A DNA stretch of 64,000 nt from an uncultured Paracoccaceae bacterium. GTDB lineage: Bacteria > Pseudomonadota > Alphaproteobacteria > Rhodobacterales > Rhodobacteraceae. The notes beneath the pieces were generated by a model. That model was not told the origin of the DNA and ran no database searches. It saw only the letters and a program-made list of their open reading frames with translations. Positions 17,079-26,556 of this stretch are shown piece after piece (position 1 is the stretch's first letter; every line of letters begins with the position of its first letter). The position numbers were made by a program, and so were the translations under genes. The DNA lies in the NCBI GenBank assembly GCA_947489445.1, contig CANLDN010000001.1, positions 868,001-932,000 of the forward strand, written 5' to 3'.

Positions 17079-18076
17079 GGGCGGGCCCGCAGCGTCGCAC
17101 GATCAATAATCCGACACGGAAAAAGCCGTGCCTCCGGGTATCGATCCGGATCATCCAACATGGCGACCATCAACTCAACTGACGAATTGATAATCTGCTT
17201 GATGGGCTGATGAATGGTTGTGAGGGCGATATTTTCCCAACGCGACATCTCCATGTCGTTGAAACCAATGACACCAATGTCATCGGGCACCTGCAAGCCC
17301 GCATCCTTGATTGCGCTCAGCACGCCAATGGACAAAACGTCATCGCCGCAAAAATATGCCTCCGCCATGTCTGCTTGCGCCAAGCGTAGCATCTCGGTTC
17401 GTCCAGCCTGAAACGAATACTGATCTGCAAAGGAATGTGTGACCTGAATATCTGAATGTTTGGCCAGTTCTTCGCGAAATCCCCGCAGGCGGTCTTGGGT
17501 CGACGTCGCGGTCTCCGGCCCGCCCAGAAATGCCACCTTTTTGTAACCGCGCTCCATCAACACCTGTGCTGCCATGCGCCCGGCCTCGGCATTGTCGATG
17601 CCAACAACATGCACCTCCGGGCTGCTGGAATAGCGGCCAAATGTGTTAACCACAGGGATCTTCTTTTCGCGAAACGCTTTCGAAAACGCCGGTGGCAACG
17701 TTGAGGAGGCTACGACAACCCCATCAACAGAATACTGATGCAACATTTGCACCGATTGTTCGGGGTCCGTTTCATTGCTCAAATTGACCAACAAAGGGCG
17801 CAGACCGCGATCCTGAAGGCCGCGGGTGAACAGATCGAACACCTCCAGAAAAATGGGGTTATGAAAGTTGTTGCTGACCAATCCGATCAACTTGGTGCGG
17901 CGGGTCGTCAGGCTACGGGCAAGGAAATTCGGGCTATAGCCCAGATCCGCCGCAGCTTTCTCTACCTTGCGGCGCATCTTGTCCGAAACCGAGGCACCAT
18001 CAGTGAAGGTCCGCGACACAGCCGACGTCGAAACCCCAGCCTTCATCGCTACGTCCTTGAGCGTCGCCGCCATCAC
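17075..18076 (-). CDS. LacI family transcriptional regulator of the inositol locus
   Basis: The 333-aa product has a LacI helix-turn-helix at residues 4-50 (TLKDVAMKAGVSTSAVSRTF, then the hinge helix region near FLARSLTTRRT). A periplasmic-binding-protein-like effector domain follows, with GVIGFNDMEMSRWENIALTT near the C-terminus. It is encoded head to head with the ABC importer. The shared intergenic region carries a 22-base perfect palindrome, and a second copy of the core lies in the iolD promoter. It is therefore the likely local repressor, responding to inositol or an intermediate. Confidence 0.92.
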   Translation of the reverse strand: MMAATLKDVAMKAGVSTSAVSRTFTDGASVSDKMRRKVEKAAADLGYSPNFLARSLTTRRTKLIGLVSNNFHNPIFLEVFDLFTRGLQDRGLRPLLVNLSNETDPEQSVQMLHQYSVDGVVVASSTLPPAFSKAFREKKIPVVNTFGRYSSSPEVHVVGIDNAEAGRMAAQVLMERGYKKVAFLGGPETATSTQDRLRGFREELAKHSDIQVTHSFADQYSFQAGRTEMLRLAQADMAEAYFCGDDVLSIGVLSAIKDAGLQVPDDIGVIGFNDMEMSRWENIALTTIHQPIKQIINSSVELMVAMLDDPDRYPEARLFPCRIIDRATLRARP

Positions 18077-18154
18077 ACATCCTTCGTCTTCAATCGTAAG
18101 TCACGCTTGAGTAATGCCAAAACAGATAGGGTGCAGTACAAAACTTTTCGATTC

Positions 18155-18176
18155 TTTTTGCAACCGGTTGCAAAAA
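18155..18176. promoter_or_regulatory. LacI-type operator palindrome (ABC importer/lacI divergent promoter)
   Basis: A 22-base perfect palindrome, TTTTTGCAACC mirrored as GGTTGCAAAAA, lies between the lacI-type gene (start 18076) and the binding-protein gene (start 18258). Its central 18 bases are identical to the palindrome at 13880-13897. This suggests one regulator controls importer, catabolic genes and itself. Confidence 0.85.
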
Positions 18177-18257
18177 TTCCGAATCCGTGTTTTCCTTTTT
18201 ACCGGAAATGGCTCTGGCCGGTTCAGAAGCCACGACCGACATTCCAGGGAGGAAAAC

Positions 18258-19208
18258 ATGAAATCCATTTTGAAAAAGTTGATGCTGACGGCGGCAGTGG
18301 TGGCCGCACCGCTCATGGCTTCAGCAGACGCGCATGGCGACGATCTGACATATATTCTGGTGAGCCATGCGCCAGATAGCGATAGCTGGTGGAACACGAT
18401 CAAGAACGGGATCTCGCTGGCGGGGGATCAGATGGGCGTCAGCGTTGAATATCGCAATCCGCCAACCGGCGATCTGGCCGACATGGCGCGGATCATCGAA
18501 CAGGCTGCGGCATCACAACCGGATGGGATCATTACAACGCTTTCTGACTATGACGTCCTAAAGGGGCCGATCATGGCCGCTGTCGATCAAGGCATTGATG
18601 TCATCATCATGAACTCTGGCACACCTGCCCAAGCCGCTGAAGTGGGCGCGTTGATGTATGTAGGACAGCCTGAATATGATGCGGGCCTTGCTGCGGGTCA
18701 GCGGGCAAAACGTGATGGCGTTGGCAGCTTTCTTTGCGTGAACCACTATATCAGCTCTCCGTCATCGACCGAGCGTTGTCAGGGATTTGCTGACGGTCTG
18801 GGTGTTGATCTGGGCAACCAAATGATCGACTCCGGACAGGACCCTGCTGAAATCAAGAACCGCGTTCTGGCATATCTGTCTGCCAACCCGGAAACAGACG
18901 CCATTCTGACGCTTGGCCCGACATCAGCTGACCCAACACTATTGGCGCTGGATGAAAACGGTATGGCCGGTGACATCTATTTCGGCACCTTTGATCTGGG
19001 CGAAGAAATCGTCAAAGGCATCAAGGCGGGCACCATCGCATGGGGCATCGATCAACAGCCGTTCCTGCAGGCTTACTTGCCTGTTGTTGTTTTGGCCAAT
19101 TACGACCGTTACGGGGTTCTGCCAGGCAACAACATCAACTCCGGTCCAGGCTTCGTCACTGCCGACGGGTTGACCAAAGTTGAAGAATTCGCAGGCGAAT
19201 TCCGCTAA
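18258..19208 (+). CDS. Sugar/inositol ABC transporter periplasmic binding protein
   Basis: The 316-aa product has a Sec signal peptide (about residues 1-22, ending ASADA) and the type I periplasmic binding fold of the RbsB family. Visible motifs are ILVSHAPDSDSWWNTIKNGI, GDLADMARIIEQAAASQPDG and ILTLGPTSADPTL. The start at 18258 follows AGGGAGG by five bases; a longer frame would cover the operator. The ligand is probably inositol or a related polyol because of the locus. The gene is followed by a terminator-like hairpin, which would make this protein in excess over the membrane parts. Confidence 0.88.
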   Translation: MKSILKKLMLTAAVVAAPLMASADAHGDDLTYILVSHAPDSDSWWNTIKNGISLAGDQMGVSVEYRNPPTGDLADMARIIEQAAASQPDGIITTLSDYDVLKGPIMAAVDQGIDVIIMNSGTPAQAAEVGALMYVGQPEYDAGLAAGQRAKRDGVGSFLCVNHYISSPSSTERCQGFADGLGVDLGNQMIDSGQDPAEIKNRVLAYLSANPETDAILTLGPTSADPTLLALDENGMAGDIYFGTFDLGEEIVKGIKAGTIAWGIDQQPFLQAYLPVVVLANYDRYGVLPGNNINSGPGFVTADGLTKVEEFAGEFR

Positions 19209-19220
19209 TCTGCACAACGA

Positions 19221-19258
19221 AAGGCGGCCTTTGCGATATGCAGTGGCCGCCTTTTTTG
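19221..19258 (+). terminator. Intra-operon hairpin with T run after the binding-protein gene
   Basis: A 10-bp perfect stem (AAAGGCGGCC at 19221-19230 with GGCCGCCTTT at 19246-19255) is followed by a T run to 19258. This is a classic intrinsic terminator shape. It lies between the binding-protein and permease genes, so it probably acts as a partial terminator that lowers permease and ATPase expression relative to the binding protein. Confidence 0.8.
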
Positions 19259-19283
19259 CACCCCGATCAAGGGAAGGGACCCC

Positions 19284-20396
19284 ATGTCAGATATCAGCCA
19301 GACTGATGAGCGCGTCAGGGAAATGTCAAAGCTGCGCCAGGCCATGATCCGGCCCGAACTTGGCGGCATCGTTGGGACAGTCGCTGTTTTTACTTTCTTC
19401 ATCTTGTTTGCGGGCAATTCCGGTATGTTCAACGCTCAGGGTGTGATGAATTGGTCCACGGTATCTGCGCAATTCATGATCATTGCCGTTGGTGCATGCC
19501 TGCTGATGATTGCGGGCGAATTCGACTTGTCGGTCGGCTCCATGATCGGGTTTGCCGGCATGATGATTGCCGTGTTCGGCGTGACATTGGCGTGGCCAAT
19601 GTGGTTGGCCATCCTTACAACCTTTGCGATTTGCATCGCGTTTGGCGCCCTGAACGGCTACATCGTTGTGCGCACCGGGCTCCCCAGCTTCATCGTGACG
19701 CTGGCCACGCTGTTCATCCTGCGCGGCTTCACAATCTTCATACCTCAGACGCTGGAACGGAAAACCATTATTGGTGGGATCCGCGAAGCGGCAGAAGGCG
19801 ACTGGATCGCGCCCCTATTTGGCGGTACGATTTTTCGTGGTTTCTTTCAGTGGCTGGGCGACATCGGCGCGATTGACGTTTTCACACGGGGCAACAAGGC
19901 GGGTCAACCGGTTGTTGATGGCGTGCCAATGCTGATTGTCTGGGCCATCGGGCTGGTCATCATTGGCCACATCCTTTTGACCCGCACCCGCTTTGGCAAC
20001 TGGATCTATGCCGCTGGCGGCGACGCACAAGCCGCGCGCTATGCGGGTGTACCGGTCAATCGGGTCAAAATCCAAATGTTCATGTTCACAGCGTTCTGCG
20101 CAACAGTCTTTGCCGTTTGTCAGGTGATGGAGTTCGGTTCTGCCGGGGCAGATCGCGGTCTCTTGAAAGAATTCGAAGCGATCATTGCCGTTGTCATAGG
20201 CGGGGCACTGCTGACGGGCGGGTATGGCTCCGTTATCGGGGCCGCTTTGGGCGCATTGATCTTTGGTGTTGTGCAGCAAGGGCTGTTCTTTGCGGGCGTG
20301 GAAAGCTCACTGTTCCGGGTCTTTCTAGGGGTCATTCTGCTACTTGCTGTGATCCTGAATACCTACATCCGCCGCCTGATCACAGGAGAACGCTGA
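19284..20396 (+). CDS. ABC transporter permease (RbsC/FrcC type)
   Basis: The 370-aa product is a hydrophobic permease of the branched-chain/ribose family. Recognisable segments are [40 protein letters not shown], and the cytoplasmic loop [20 protein letters not shown] that contacts the ATPase. About nine to ten membrane helices are present. It is encoded after the hairpin and overlaps the ATPase gene by one base. It should form the inner-membrane channel of the inositol-locus importer. Confidence 0.92.
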   Translation: MSDISQTDERVREMSKLRQAMIRPELGGIVGTVAVFTFFILFAGNSGMFNAQGVMNWSTVSAQFMIIAVGACLLMIAGEFDLSVGSMIGFAGMMIAVFGVTLAWPMWLAILTTFAICIAFGALNGYIVVRTGLPSFIVTLATLFILRGFTIFIPQTLERKTIIGGIREAAEGDWIAPLFGGTIFRGFFQWLGDIGAIDVFTRGNKAGQPVVDGVPMLIVWAIGLVIIGHILLTRTRFGNWIYAAGGDAQAARYAGVPVNRVKIQMFMFTAFCATVFAVCQVMEFGSAGADRGLLKEFEAIIAVVIGGALLTGGYGSVIGAALGALIFGVVQQGLFFAGVESSLFRVFLGVILLLAVILNTYIRRLITGER

Positions 20397-21172
20397 TGCA
20401 ACCGATCATCCAAATGAATGACATCCAAAAGCATTTCGGCTCTGTCATCGCCTTGGCGGGTGTCACGATAGATTTCTATCCAGGCGAATGTCACTGTCTG
20501 CTCGGGGATAACGGCGCGGGGAAATCAACCTTCATCAAAACGATGTCCGGCGTGCACAAGCCAACCTCGGGTGACATTCTGTTCGAAGGTCAACCCATGC
20601 ACTTCGCAGACCCCCGCGATGCCATCGCCGCCGGCATTGCGACGGTCTACCAGGATCTGGCCATGATCCCGCTGATGTCCGTCAGCCGTAACTTTTTCAT
20701 GGGCAATGAACCCATCAGAACCAAACTTGGCTTGCGGCTTTTTGACCATGATCACGCCAACCAAACGACAATGAACGAGATGCGCAAGATGGGCATCAAT
20801 CTGCGCGGCCCTGATCAAGCGGTCGGGACATTGTCTGGCGGCGAACGTCAGACAGTTGCCATCGCACGTGCCGTGCATTTCGGGGCCAAGGTTCTGATAT
20901 TGGATGAACCGACGTCAGCTCTGGGTGTGCGTCAAACGGCCAATGTCCTTGCCACCGTCGACAAGGTTCGGGCGCAAGGCATTTCAGTGGTTTTCATAAC
21001 GCATAACGTCCGCCACGCGATGGCTGTCGGTGATCGTTTTACAGTGCTGAACAGAGGCAAGACATATGGCACCGCCAACAAGGGCGAAATCACACCAGAA
21101 GAGCTGCAAGATATGATGGCAGGTGGTGAAGAGCTGGCCACCCTAGAGGGGTCACTTGGCGGGACGGTGTAA
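20396..21172 (+). CDS. ABC transporter ATP-binding protein (single-domain, FrcA type)
   Basis: The 258-aa product has one nucleotide-binding domain: Walker [15 protein letters not shown], signature LSGGERQ and Walker [11 protein letters not shown]. Most ribose/inositol-type ATPases are double (about 500 aa). The single short form is the FrcA type known from the rhizobial fructose importer. The start overlaps the permease stop (TGATG) and follows AGGAG by seven bases. The earlier start in the same frame lies inside the permease and is rejected. Confidence 0.92.
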   Translation: MQPIIQMNDIQKHFGSVIALAGVTIDFYPGECHCLLGDNGAGKSTFIKTMSGVHKPTSGDILFEGQPMHFADPRDAIAAGIATVYQDLAMIPLMSVSRNFFMGNEPIRTKLGLRLFDHDHANQTTMNEMRKMGINLRGPDQAVGTLSGGERQTVAIARAVHFGAKVLILDEPTSALGVRQTANVLATVDKVRAQGISVVFITHNVRHAMAVGDRFTVLNRGKTYGTANKGEITPEELQDMMAGGEELATLEGSLGGTV

Positions 21173-21693
21173 GGTGCCCAAGGTCAGTTAACCACCACGG
21201 AATGGCCATAAAGACGACGCCATATTCTGCCCTTCAGGCAACATGATCAAAGTGAACGCCAACTTGCTGGGCGTGAATGGCGAACAAAAACAGCGTATGT
21301 CGCTGAGACCCTCGAATCGTCCCTGTGGAAGCTCCTCGCGCGGCATTTCAAGCCGGTACGCGGAGGATCAGTAACAACCTAAGGGCAGCAGACTTGTTCG
21401 ACGGGCAACCGCATTAGGATATATTCGCGATTTTGTTAGGCGCTAACGGGTTTGTCACCAAAAAACCGGGCACGGATCAAAGTATTATTAATGAACACTT
21501 AAATTGCTTCCCTCCAAGATATTTACACGTCCACATAACAAATTGTAAATAAATTAACAGAAAAATCGTTTTAATACAATATATTTTCGAACAAACACAC
21601 CCAGTGCAGTAAAACATATTTACAGATTGGTGTGGGGGCTTGAACCAATATGAAAGCTGCACTCTCACCTTTGTTACGAGGAGGAGGCAAAAA
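21173..21693. promoter_or_regulatory. Long AT-rich leader of the acs operon with repeated TATTTACA motifs
   Basis: No gene is supported in these 521 bases; a 43-codon frame at 21243-21374 lacks a ribosome site. The second half (about 21480-21640) is strikingly AT-rich for this genome. It holds ATATTTACA at 21519-21527, its inverted form TGTAAATA at 21544-21551, and a further direct copy near 21617-21624. A short palindrome GTTAG-GCG-CTAAC lies at 21435-21447. These are candidate binding sites for a regulator of acetate metabolism. No terminator for the upstream importer was found. Confidence 0.45.
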
Positions 21694-23655
21694 ATGACCA
21701 CCGACACGACCGCAAATCATTCACCGGCCACGCCATCCGCGCGGGTGCCGCACATCAATGCAGAGCAATACAAGACGCTATATAATGCATCACTCTCTGA
21801 CCCCGATGCTTTCTGGGCCGAGCAAGGCAAGCGTCTTGATTGGATGAAACCCTTCACCAAGGTCAAGGATGTTGATTTTACCCTTGGCCAAGTCTCTATC
21901 AAGTGGTTCGAAGATGGCGTTCTGAACGTAAGCGCCAATTGCATCGACCGTCATCTGGAAACACGCGGCGATCAGACGGCAATCATCTGGGAACCCGATG
22001 ATCCTAACGATGACGCATTGCACATCACATATAAGGACCTGCATCGCAGCGTCTGCAAGATGGCCAATATCCTTGAAACGCTTGGCGTGCGCAAAGGCGA
22101 CCGGGTCGTGATCTATCTGCCGATGATCCCCGAAGCCGCCTATGCCATGCTGGCCTGCGCCCGGATCGGTGCGATCCATTCCATCGTCTTCGCCGGTTTC
22201 TCGCCCGATGCGCTGGGTGCACGGATCAATGGCTGCGACGCCAAGGTCGTAATCACCGCTGACGAAGCCCCCCGCGGGGGTCGCAAGACAGCGTTGAAGT
22301 CAAACACAGACGCGGCACTGCTCCATTGCAAGGACAAGGTCAAATGCCTCGTTGTGAAACGTACAGGTGGCCAGACCACCTGGACCGACCGCGACTATGA
22401 CTATAACGAAATGGCGCTTGAGGCCGATGATCACTCCGCACCCGCTGAAATGAACGCCGAAGACCCGCTGTTCATCCTCTACACCTCAGGGTCCACCGGG
22501 CAACCCAAGGGCGTCGTCCACACATCCGGCGGCTATCTGACCTATGCCGCGATGACCCATGAACTGGTGTTCGATTACCACGATGGTGATGTGTTCTGGT
22601 GCACGGCGGATGTGGGCTGGGTCACCGGACACAGCTATATCGTCTATGGGCCACTGGCTAATGGTGCGACCACTATCATGTTCGAAGGGGTCCCAACCTA
22701 TCCTGACGCGGGCCGGTTCTGGGCCGTATGTGAAAAGTACAAGGTGAACCAGTTCTACACAGCCCCGACCGCGATCCGCGCCTTGATGGCGGCCGGCAAC
22801 GGCCCTGTGGAAGCCTATGATCTCTCCGATCTGCGGGTTCTGGGAACCGTAGGTGAACCGATCAACCCCGAAGCGTGGAACTGGTACAATGATGTGGTCG
22901 GCAAAGGAAACTGCCCCATCGTCGATACCTGGTGGCAGACGGAAACCGGCGGTCACCTTCTGACCCCCCTGCCCGGTGCGACCGAATTGAAACCCGGCTC
23001 TGCGCAGCAGCCGTTCTTTGGGATTGTCCCCAAGGTGCTCGACCCGCAATCGGGTGAAGAGATCACCACGACCGAAGCCGAAGGCGTGCTAGTCCTGGCC
23101 AGCAGCTGGCCCGGTCAGATGCGCACCGTCTGGGGCGATCATGAACGGTTCGAGAAAACCTATTTCAGCGACTACAAAGGCTACTATTTCACTGGCGACG
23201 GCTGCAAACGCGATGCAGATGGCGACTATTGGATCACCGGACGGGTGGACGACGTGATCAACGTCTCCGGCCACCGAATGGGCACCGCCGAGGTCGAAAG
23301 CGCACTGGTCGCCCACGCCAAAGTGGCCGAAGCTGCCGTTGTCGGCTATCCGCACGATATCAAGGGGCAAGGCATCTACGCCTATGTCACGCTGATGAAC
23401 GGGCAGGAACCCACGGATGCGCTGCGCAAGGAACTGGAAACCTGGGTGCGCACGGAAATCGGACCGATTGCAAAACCGGACCTGATCCAATGGGCACCCG
23501 GCCTGCCAAAAACCCGGTCAGGCAAGATCATGCGGCGCATTCTGCGCAAGATCGCAGAGGATGATTTTGGCGCACTTGGCGACACATCAACGCTGGCCGA
23601 TCCTGCGGTGGTCGATGACTTGATTGCCAATCGCATGAACAGGGAGGATGCGTAG
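21694..23655 (+). CDS. acs: Acetyl-CoA synthetase (acetate-CoA ligase)
   Basis: The 653-aa product is a full-length AMP-forming acetyl-CoA synthetase. Motifs include the P-loop-like [64 protein letters not shown] and the C-terminal TRSGKIMRR, whose Lys611 is the residue normally acetylated to switch the enzyme off. The reaction is acetate + ATP + CoA to acetyl-CoA + AMP + PPi. The start at 21694 follows GAGGAGG. The cluster with a kinase that recycles AMP and an acetate-type symporter indicates acetate scavenging. Confidence 0.96.
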   Translation: MTTDTTANHSPATPSARVPHINAEQYKTLYNASLSDPDAFWAEQGKRLDWMKPFTKVKDVDFTLGQVSIKWFEDGVLNVSANCIDRHLETRGDQTAIIWEPDDPNDDALHITYKDLHRSVCKMANILETLGVRKGDRVVIYLPMIPEAAYAMLACARIGAIHSIVFAGFSPDALGARINGCDAKVVITADEAPRGGRKTALKSNTDAALLHCKDKVKCLVVKRTGGQTTWTDRDYDYNEMALEADDHSAPAEMNAEDPLFILYTSGSTGQPKGVVHTSGGYLTYAAMTHELVFDYHDGDVFWCTADVGWVTGHSYIVYGPLANGATTIMFEGVPTYPDAGRFWAVCEKYKVNQFYTAPTAIRALMAAGNGPVEAYDLSDLRVLGTVGEPINPEAWNWYNDVVGKGNCPIVDTWWQTETGGHLLTPLPGATELKPGSAQQPFFGIVPKVLDPQSGEEITTTEAEGVLVLASSWPGQMRTVWGDHERFEKTYFSDYKGYYFTGDGCKRDADGDYWITGRVDDVINVSGHRMGTAEVESALVAHAKVAEAAVVGYPHDIKGQGIYAYVTLMNGQEPTDALRKELETWVRTEIGPIAKPDLIQWAPGLPKTRSGKIMRRILRKIAEDDFGALGDTSTLADPAVVDDLIANRMNREDA

Positions 23656-24341
23656 TGGACGGCTCACGCACATCAGAAGCCCCGCCAGTCTTGATCCTGC
23701 TGGGGCCTCCGGGCGCCGGCAAAGGGACGCAGGCGCGGATGCTTGAAGAGCGCTTTGGCCTTGTGCAGCTTTCCACCGGCGACCTGCTGCGCGCAGCTGT
23801 CGCATCGGGGTCAGAGGCTGGTAAAGCAGCCAAGGTTGTAATGGAAGCGGGGGGTTTGGTCAGCGACGATATCGTCATTGCAATCCTGCGCGACCGGTTG
23901 GCTGCCCCTGATTGCGCCAAAGGGGTGATCCTTGATGGATACCCACGGACAACCGCGCAGGCCGTGGCTTTGGATGATCTGCTGGCTGAAACGGGCCAAC
24001 AGATCAATGCCGCTATCCTACTTGAAGTCGATGACGTCAAAATGGTCGTTCGGATCGCCGGACGGTTCACCTGCGGGGCTTGTGGCGAAGGCTATCATGA
24101 CAGCTTCAAAATACCAAAAGTTGCAGAAACTTGCGACTGTTGCGGGGCCCAGCAAATGATACGCCGGGCGGATGACAACGCAAAAACGGTGATGTCCCGC
24201 CTTGATGCATATCATGAACAGACAGAACCACTTATCTCATACTATAAGGGGTCAGGAACACTGCGTCGCGTAGATGCAATGAGGGGGATTGCAGCGATTC
24301 AGAGTGCCATCGCGGCGCTGACTGAAAGCGTCGTGAACTAA
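23655..24341 (+). CDS. Adenylate kinase, zinc-LID type, acs-linked
   Basis: The 228-aa product has the P-loop LGPPGAGKGTQ, the AMP site LSTGDLLRAAV and LDGYPRTTAQA, and a long LID with two cysteine pairs (CGACGEGYHD and CDCCG), which suggests a structural zinc. It starts at a GTG sharing one base with the acs TAG stop, so translation is coupled to acs. Adenylate kinase converts the AMP made by Acs plus ATP into two ADP. A housekeeping adk normally sits in the ribosomal-protein cluster, so this is probably a dedicated second copy. Confidence 0.9.
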   Translation: MDGSRTSEAPPVLILLGPPGAGKGTQARMLEERFGLVQLSTGDLLRAAVASGSEAGKAAKVVMEAGGLVSDDIVIAILRDRLAAPDCAKGVILDGYPRTTAQAVALDDLLAETGQQINAAILLEVDDVKMVVRIAGRFTCGACGEGYHDSFKIPKVAETCDCCGAQQMIRRADDNAKTVMSRLDAYHEQTEPLISYYKGSGTLRRVDAMRGIAAIQSAIAALTESVVN

Positions 24342-24404
24342 GAAAAATTGTCGGGCGGCCGCCGCCCGTGCAAAACTGGACTACACAACAAGGAGGAACG
24401 CCAA

Positions 24405-24683
24405 ATGGCGGAACAATCAACACAAGCTCGAGCAGCCGAAGACGGGGCCGGCTACTGGAAGGCAAATCTCAGGCTTATCATTATCAGCTTGATCATCTGG
24501 GCGCTGGTGTCCTTTGGTTTTGGCATTCTACTGCGGCCCATGCTCGCAGGGATCGCTGTCGGCGGAACAGACCTCGGGTTCTGGTTTGCTCAGCAAGGAT
24601 CGATTCTCGTCTTTCTGGCACTGATCTTTTTCTACGCCTGGCGCATGAACAAGCTCGACCGTCAATACGGCGTGGAGGAGTAA
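24405..24683 (+). CDS. DUF4212 small subunit of sodium/solute symporter
   Basis: The 92-aa product has two membrane helices (LIIISLIIWALVSFGFGILL and QGSILVFLALIFFYAW) and the conserved tail YAWRMNKLDRQYGVEE. This is the DUF4212 family, always encoded just before a VC_2705-type symporter and probably a stabilising subunit. AGGAGG precedes the ATG. The symporter starts three bases after its stop. Confidence 0.93.
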   Translation: MAEQSTQARAAEDGAGYWKANLRLIIISLIIWALVSFGFGILLRPMLAGIAVGGTDLGFWFAQQGSILVFLALIFFYAWRMNKLDRQYGVEE

Positions 24684-24686
24684 TAA

Positions 24687-26486
24687 ATGGACCAGTTTAC
24701 AATTAACCTGCTGTTTGTGGGCGGGAGCTTCGCGCTCTACATCGGCATCGCAATTTGGGCCCGGGCGGGTTCCACGTCTGAATTCTACGCAGCCGGGCGG
24801 GGTGTACACCCTGTGACCAACGGTATGGCCACGGCGGCAGACTGGATGTCGGCGGCCTCGTTCATCTCGATGGCCGGTCTGATTGCCTTTACGGGCTATG
24901 ACAACTCCACCTTCCTGATGGGCTGGACCGGCGGCTATGTGCTGCTGGCGCTGTTGCTTGCACCTTACTTGCGCAAGTTTGGCAAATTCACCGTGTCGGA
25001 ATTCATCGGTGATCGGTTCTATTCGCAAACGGCACGGCTTGTGGCGGTGATCTGTCTGATTGTGGCCTCGGTCACATACGTGATCGGACAAATGACCGGT
25101 GTGGGCGTGGCCTTTGGCCGGTTCCTCGAAGTGTCCAACACCGCCGGTCTGCTGATCGGTGCTTGTGTGGTCTTTGCCTACGCCGTGTTTGGCGGGATGA
25201 AGGGTGTGACCTACACGCAGGTGGCACAATATGTCGTGCTGATCACTGCCTACACTATTCCGGCTGTGTTTATCTCACTGCAACTGACCGGCACGCCAAT
25301 CCCGGCGCTGGGTCTGTTTGGTGAAACGGCTGGTACCGGCGGTGAGGGAAGCATCTATCTGCTGACCAAGCTTGACCAGATCGTGACCGATCTCGGTTTT
25401 GCCAGCTATACGGAGGCGCATAAAGACAACCTCAACATGGTGCTCTTCACGCTGTCACTGATGATCGGTACAGCGGGTCTGCCCCACGTCATCATGCGTT
25501 TCTTCACCGTGCCCAAAGTGTCTGACGCACGCTGGTCGGCTGGCTGGGCGCTGGTGTTCATTGCACTTTTGTACCTCACAGCCCCCGCGGTTGGTGCCAT
25601 GGCGCGTCTGAACATCACAAACCTGATGTGGCCAAACGGCACAAACGGTGACGCGGTTGCAGTGCAAACCATCGAAACAGCACCTGAATATGACTGGATG
25701 CTGACATGGCAGAAAACCGGTCTTCTCGATTGGGAAGACAAGAACGGTGATGGCCTGATCCAGTACTATAACGACAAGTCTGATGCGATGTCCGAACGCG
25801 CTGCGGCAAACGGCTGGGAAGGCAATGAGCTGACCAACTTCAACCGTGACATCCTCGTGCTTGCGAACCCGGAGATTGCCAACCTGCCAGGTTGGGTAAT
25901 CGGTCTGGTCGCGGCCGGTGGTCTTGCGGCTGCACTGTCCACTGCGGCGGGTCTGCTCTTGGCCATTTCTTCGGCGGTGTCGCATGACCTGATCAAAGGA
26001 GCGATCAACCCCGGCATCTCTGAAAAGGGCGAACTTCTGTCAGCCCGGATCGCGATGGCGGTGGCAATTGCGGTCGCAACTTGGCTGGGTCTGAATCCTC
26101 CGGGGTTTGCGGCGCAAACAGTGGCACTGGCCTTTGGTCTGGCTGCGGCATCGATCTTCCCGGCACTGATGATGGGGATCTTCTCAAAGCGGATCAACAA
26201 TGTCGGCGCTGTAGCAGGGATGCTGTCCGGTCTGGTCTTTACGCTGGTCTACATCTTCCTGCACAAGGGCTGGTTCTTCGTCGCAGGCACCAACTCATTC
26301 CCTGACACAGTTGACGGATCGCTCTTTGGCATCCAGTCCACTGCGATTGGTGCGGTTGGTGCAATCATCAACTTCGGTGTTGCTTACGGCGTATCCACGA
26401 TCACCAAGGATACCCCGCAAGAGATCAAGGACCTGGTCGAAAGCGTGCGCATCCCTTCGGGTGCCGGTACTGCGGTCGATCACTAA
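24687..26486 (+). CDS. Sodium:solute symporter, VC_2705 subfamily (probable acetate/monocarboxylate uptake)
   Basis: The 599-aa product is a large SSS-family transporter with about 13 membrane helices. Conserved stretches are EFYAAGRGVHPVTNGMATAA, ADWMSAASFISMAGLIA and AGGLAAALSTAAGLLLAISS. The insertion around residues 315-390 (ending before ANPEIANLPGWVIG) is characteristic of the VC_2705 subfamily. The family is related to the acetate permease ActP. Linkage to acs and adk argues for acetate or another short monocarboxylate driven by sodium. Confidence 0.92.
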   Translation: MDQFTINLLFVGGSFALYIGIAIWARAGSTSEFYAAGRGVHPVTNGMATAADWMSAASFISMAGLIAFTGYDNSTFLMGWTGGYVLLALLLAPYLRKFGKFTVSEFIGDRFYSQTARLVAVICLIVASVTYVIGQMTGVGVAFGRFLEVSNTAGLLIGACVVFAYAVFGGMKGVTYTQVAQYVVLITAYTIPAVFISLQLTGTPIPALGLFGETAGTGGEGSIYLLTKLDQIVTDLGFASYTEAHKDNLNMVLFTLSLMIGTAGLPHVIMRFFTVPKVSDARWSAGWALVFIALLYLTAPAVGAMARLNITNLMWPNGTNGDAVAVQTIETAPEYDWMLTWQKTGLLDWEDKNGDGLIQYYNDKSDAMSERAAANGWEGNELTNFNRDILVLANPEIANLPGWVIGLVAAGGLAAALSTAAGLLLAISSAVSHDLIKGAINPGISEKGELLSARIAMAVAIAVATWLGLNPPGFAAQTVALAFGLAAASIFPALMMGIFSKRINNVGAVAGMLSGLVFTLVYIFLHKGWFFVAGTNSFPDTVDGSLFGIQSTAIGAVGAIINFGVAYGVSTITKDTPQEIKDLVESVRIPSGAGTAVDH

Positions 26487-26492
26487 ACCAAA

Positions 26493-26522
26493 CGGGCCAG
26501 CAGCCATCAGGTTGCTGGCCCT
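26493..26522 (+). terminator. GC-rich hairpin after the symporter gene
   Basis: GGGCCAGCA (26494-26502) pairs with TGCTGGCCC (26513-26521), a nine-bp stem with a 10-base loop, directly behind the symporter stop. There is no T tract, only CTCTCT. It may be a weak or Rho-assisted terminator, or an RNA-stability hairpin separating the symporter message from the DUF294 gene. Confidence 0.5.
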
Positions 26523-26556
26523 CTCTGATACCGATGCGTTTTCACGGGACACCTGA

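Noticed and set aside
21243..21374. 43-codon frame upstream of acs
   Set aside because: No ribosome site, no recognisable composition, and located in a gap with other random short frames.
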